Part shown: positions 34,830-37,200 of the stretch, piece after piece
Position numbering within the stretch: position 1 is the stretch's first letter
Layout: each line of letters begins with the position of its first letter
Source of the DNA: an uncultured Clostridium sp.
Lineage (GTDB): Bacteria > Bacillota > Clostridia > Peptostreptococcales > Peptostreptococcaceae
Assembly: GCA_945871955.1 (NCBI GenBank)
Contig: CAMBXR010000024.1
Span: 1 to 37,200 of the forward strand
DNA length: 37,200 bases
Direction: 5' to 3'
Program-made: the position numbers and the translations under genes
The notes under the pieces: generated by a model
Databases searched by the model: none
Seen by the model: the letters and a program-made list of their open reading frames with translations, nothing else
Told to the model about the DNA's origin: nothing

Positions 34830-35399
34830 TTAAACCTCATAAATCTTAAGTATGTTTTTAGCTACTTCTATTTTTTTTATTCTAAGATCCATGGCTTGCT
34901 TTTCTATATATCTATGTGCTTGTTCCTCACTCATTCTTAAATACTCCATTAAAGTATATTTAGCTCTATCTATAAGTTTTATTTCTTTTATTTTTAATTT
35001 TAATTCTTCATTTTCACTTATAAGTGAATCTATTTTCTTTCTATAAATCATAGATAAATTTATTGTATTTATAAGGAGCATTTTATTTAAAGGTTTTTCT
35101 ATCAATAAAACTTCACTTTCTTTTGATATATTACTAATTGGCTTATTTAATGCTTTTTTTAATATCAATATTATTGATGAATTAGTTTTTTCATTTAAGT
35201 ATAACGTTAGATTTTCTCCCACTTCATCGTATAAAGGTGAATTAATAATTATAAGATCAAAGATAAAATCCCTTATTAATAATTTACATTCTGCACTAGT
35301 ACTAACAAATGATACTTCATAATTTCCTGCTTCTTTAACAATATCAACCAACAATTCTCTGCTTTTAGCTGCACTTGAAACTATTAAAATTTTATTCAT
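34830..35399 (-). CDS. ANTAR-domain antiterminator with pseudo-receiver domain
   Basis: 189 residues. N-terminal receiver-like domain (1-115): the site normally holding the phospho-accepting Asp reads IIINSPLYDE (Asn53) and the acidic pair near residue 8 is absent (IVSSAAKS), so it is probably not phosphorylated; the KP of the receiver fold (EKPL) is kept. A coiled-coil segment (about 118-140) leads to the ANTAR domain (about 135-189; RAKYTLMEYLRMSEEQAHRYIEKQAMD), an RNA-binding helical bundle that stops termination at leader hairpins. Proteins of this type sit next to type III glutamine synthetase genes in clostridia. It is divergent from glnN, whose leader has a matching hairpin, and probably shares a transcript with pyrG. 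Confidence 0.9.
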   Translation of the reverse strand: MNKILIVSSAAKSRELLVDIVKEAGNYEVSFVSTSAECKLLIRDFIFDLIIINSPLYDEVGENLTLYLNEKTNSSIILILKKALNKPISNISKESEVLLIEKPLNKMLLINTINLSMIYRKKIDSLISENEELKLKIKEIKLIDRAKYTLMEYLRMSEEQAHRYIEKQAMDLRIKKIEVAKNILKIYEV

Positions 35400-35432
35400 A
35401 TCACCCTCCCTTTAATATAAATAATTTAAAAT

Positions 35433-35496
35433 AAAAAAGAGTCACTCATTTAAGGCTAAAAGTATTGCAACTACTACTCTTTAAATAAATACTCTT
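35433..35496 (-). promoter_or_regulatory. possible attenuator in the ANTAR gene leader
   Basis: On the minus strand an intrinsic-terminator-like hairpin (AAAGAGT 35482-35476 with ACTCTTT 35442-35436, then TTTTTTATTTT) stands about 35 bases before the ANTAR start. An alternative 9-bp stem with one G-U pair, AAGAGTATT (35496-35488) with AATACTTTT (35466-35458), would enclose the terminator's left arm and prevent it from forming. Confidence 0.5.
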
Positions 35497-35566
35497 ATAT
35501 TTTATAAATATGAAACTATATAGTTATTATTATGTATCTTAATAAGGTATCTGTTTATTTGTTAAA

Positions 35567-35595
35567 ATTTTACAATTATCTGTGCTATAAGTCAA
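35567..35595 (-). promoter_or_regulatory. sigma-A promoter of the ANTAR-pyrG unit
   Basis: Minus strand: TTGACT (35595-35590), 17 bases, TAAAAT (35572-35567). It would give a leader of about 160 bases carrying the attenuator-like hairpin. Confidence 0.75.
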
Positions 35596-35748
35596 ATATT
35601 TTCATATTATAAATATTTAAATCTGTAACAGAAGCATAATTATTATAATAATATATATTGTTATTTTTATTTTTAAAAAAATAAATATTTATGAATATAA
35701 TATACATTAATGTATTATTTAAATTTTCAAAATATTTTTAATTTTAAC

Positions 35749-35777
35749 TTGACATATCAAAAAAAGATAACTACAAT
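35749..35777 (+). promoter_or_regulatory. sigma-A promoter of glnN
   Basis: TTGACA (35749-35754), 17 bases, TACAAT (35772-35777). Transcript start expected near 35784, just before the ANTAR-type hairpin. The remaining sequence of the 500-base gap 35400-35899 is AT-rich with no coding frame. Confidence 0.8.
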
Positions 35778-35795
35778 AATTTCTATAATTATTAA

Positions 35796-35811
35796 ACAGC
35801 AAAGGCGCTGT
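35796..35811 (+). promoter_or_regulatory. ANTAR-type hexaloop hairpin in the glnN leader
   Basis: ACAGC/GCTGT stem (5 bp) closing the hexaloop AAAGGC, with A in position 1 and G in position 4 as in known ANTAR targets. Its loop and 3' arm overlap the left arm of the terminator (35801-35814), so only one of the two can form. A second, upstream hexaloop hairpin usual for the motif was not found. Confidence 0.7.
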
Positions 35812-35839
35812 AGGCTACTTTACCTACTGCGCCTTTTTT
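35801..35839 (+). terminator. leader terminator before glnN
   Basis: AAAGGCGC/GCGCCTTT stem, one T-T mismatch, then GTAGG/CCTAC, 8-base loop, followed by TTTTTT. GC-rich against an AT-rich background; 60 bases before the glnN start. Confidence 0.92.
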
Positions 35840-35899
35840 CATTTTGAAATGATTTTAAATAACTATTTTATGTTCTGATAATAAAAAGGAGGATGCTTT

Positions 35900-37200
35900 A
35901 TGGAAAGAATATCTAAAATATTTGGAAGTTTAGTTTTTAATGATAATGTAATGAAAGAAAGATTGCCAAAAGAGATTTATTCTACTTTAAAAAATACTAT
36001 ACATCAAGGAAAGCCTATCGATATAAAAATTGCCAACGTAGTTGCAAATACGATGAAGGATTGGGCTATAGAAAATGGTGCTACCCATTTTACTCATTGG
36101 TTCCAACCAATGACTGGAATTACAGCAGAAAAACATGATAGTTTTATATCACCAACTAGTGATGGTAATGTAATTATGGAATTCTCAGGCAAAGAATTAA
36201 TAAAAGGTGAACCTGATGGATCATCTTTCCCTTCTGGAGGTCTTAGAAGTACTTTTGAGGCTAGAGGATATACTGTATGGGATCCAACTTCTTATGCATT
36301 TATAAGAGATACAACTCTATGTATACCAACTGCATTTTGTTCATACTCTGGCCAATCTCTAGATAAAAAGACTCCTCTTCTAAAATCTATGGAGGCTTTA
36401 GACAAAACTGCAGTTAAGTTATTAAATTTACTAGGATATGATGATGTAACTAGAGTTACAACTACTGTAGGTCCAGAACAAGAGTATTTCTTAATAGATA
36501 AAAAACTTTATGAAAAAAGAATGGATTTAAAATTCTGTAATAGAACTTTATTTGGTGCAAAACCTCCAAAAGGTCAAGAAATGGAAGATCACTACTTTGG
36601 TTCTATAAAACCTAGAGTAGCTGAATTTATGAAAGAGTTAGATATGGAGCTTTGGAAATTAGGTGTTTTATCAAAAACTAAGCATAATGAAGTTGCTCCT
36701 TCTCAACATGAATTAGCACCTGTTCATACAGTTACAAATGTGGCTACAGACCATAATCAAATAACTATGGATTTAATGAAAACTATAGCTGATAAACATG
36801 GCCTTGTTTGTTTATTACATGAAAAACCTTTTGCTGGAGTAAATGGTAGTGGTAAACATAACAACTGGTCTATATCTACTAATAAAGGCAAAAACTTATT
36901 AGACCCAGGCAAAAACCCTTATGAAAATAAAACATTCTTATTATTCTTAGCTGCCATAATAAAAGCAGTAGATAAAAACCAAGATCTACTTAGAATATCA
37001 GTATCCAGTGCAGGAAATGACCATAGACTTGGAGGAAATGAGGCACCTCCAGCAATAATTTCTATGTTCATAGGTTCTGATTTAAAGAAAGTACTAAAAT
37101 GTATTGAAAATGACTTACCTTACACTGAGGAAACTTTAAGTAGAATGGATATAGATGTGGATGTTCTTCCATCTTTTATGAAAGATACAACAGATAGAAA
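35900..37200 (+). CDS. glnN: glutamine synthetase type III (5' part, cut by window end)
   Basis: Makes glutamine from glutamate, ammonia and ATP. 433 complete codons are visible of a protein usually near 650-720 residues, with no stop before the window ends. Start ATG at 35900 after AAAAAGGAGGA. The type III N-terminus reads FGSLVFNDNVMKERLP; then THWFQPMTGITAEKHDSF, GPEQEYFLID, SQHELAPVHT and GVNGSGKHNNWS, which hold the metal and substrate residues of the GSIII active site, and SSAGNDHRLGGNEAPPAI. Controlled through a leader terminator that the neighbouring ANTAR protein probably relieves. Confidence 0.96.
   Translation, partial: MERISKIFGSLVFNDNVMKERLPKEIYSTLKNTIHQGKPIDIKIANVVANTMKDWAIENGATHFTHWFQPMTGITAEKHDSFISPTSDGNVIMEFSGKELIKGEPDGSSFPSGGLRSTFEARGYTVWDPTSYAFIRDTTLCIPTAFCSYSGQSLDKKTPLLKSMEALDKTAVKLLNLLGYDDVTRVTTTVGPEQEYFLIDKKLYEKRMDLKFCNRTLFGAKPPKGQEMEDHYFGSIKPRVAEFMKELDMELWKLGVLSKTKHNEVAPSQHELAPVHTVTNVATDHNQITMDLMKTIADKHGLVCLLHEKPFAGVNGSGKHNNWSISTNKGKNLLDPGKNPYENKTFLLFLAAIIKAVDKNQDLLRISVSSAGNDHRLGGNEAPPAIISMFIGSDLKKVLKCIENDLPYTEETLSRMDIDVDVLPSFMKDTTDR

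Noticed and set aside
35775-35793. First (P1) ANTAR hairpin before the hexaloop hairpin
   Set aside because: AATAATT/AATTATT pairs with a 5- or 7-base loop lacking A1/G4, and most of it is upstream of the predicted transcript start.
1-37200. CRISPR array, prophage or insertion sequence
   Set aside because: No regularly spaced repeats, transposase, integrase or phage structural genes were found; composition is even throughout.

Overview
The window is a chromosomal segment from a low-GC, endospore-forming Firmicute. The best guess is a Peptostreptococcaceae member close to Clostridioides, Paraclostridium or Romboutsia. The clues are very AT-rich DNA, strong AGGAGG-type ribosome binding sites with frequent TTG/GTG starts, a dnaG-rpoD-trmK-nif3 operon, a peroxiredoxin-chitinase fusion like the C. 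difficile spore coat protein CotE, a PdaA-type cortex deacetylase, an ANTAR regulator beside a type III glutamine synthetase, and small clostridial ferredoxin. No rRNA, tRNA, CRISPR array, prophage or insertion sequence was seen.

Layout. 1-3.4 kb: alanine racemase, a small membrane protein, an unexplained 139-base inverted-repeat-bounded element, and a secreted protein of unknown function. 3.4-4.4 kb: tryptophan transporter gene under a tryptophan T-box riboswitch (UGG specifier). 4.4-9.4 kb: macromolecular synthesis operon dnaG-rpoD-trmK-nif3 with its sigma-A promoter. 9.6-12.1 kb: a Cys-rich mini-protein, then an operon of a CAP-domain protein, a polysaccharide deacetylase and a 98-residue protein. 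12.1-21 kb: a run of minus-strand genes for repeat-rich and envelope proteins (MORN, YitT, WG, a TPR/coiled-coil membrane protein, VanW/G5, a second TPR-like membrane protein, a PP2C phosphatase, a small basic membrane protein), most closed by their own terminators. 21.2-23.8 kb: plus-strand CotE-like gene and a small lipoprotein. 23.9-32.7 kb: AbgT-type transporter, DinG-family helicase with a degenerate exonuclease domain, PdaA-like deacetylase, an unknown protein, a secreted PHP-like protein whose metal ligands appear lost, and a MerR/GyrI-like regulator. 32.9-37.2 kb: ferredoxin, CTP synthase, ANTAR regulator and, divergently, the start of glnN, cut by the window end.

How the genes work together. 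The most coherent regulatory story is at the right end. The ANTAR protein should bind RNA hairpins and prevent termination. The glnN leader carries a sigma-A promoter, a hairpin with an A1/G4 hexaloop, and an intrinsic terminator whose left arm overlaps that hairpin. The ANTAR gene has its own promoter and a second terminator-like leader. The 18.2-20.5 kb genes suggest phosphoprotein signalling at the membrane without a kinase nearby. Several upstream-most start codons lie inside the ribosome binding site; I moved those starts downstream and say so in each entry.
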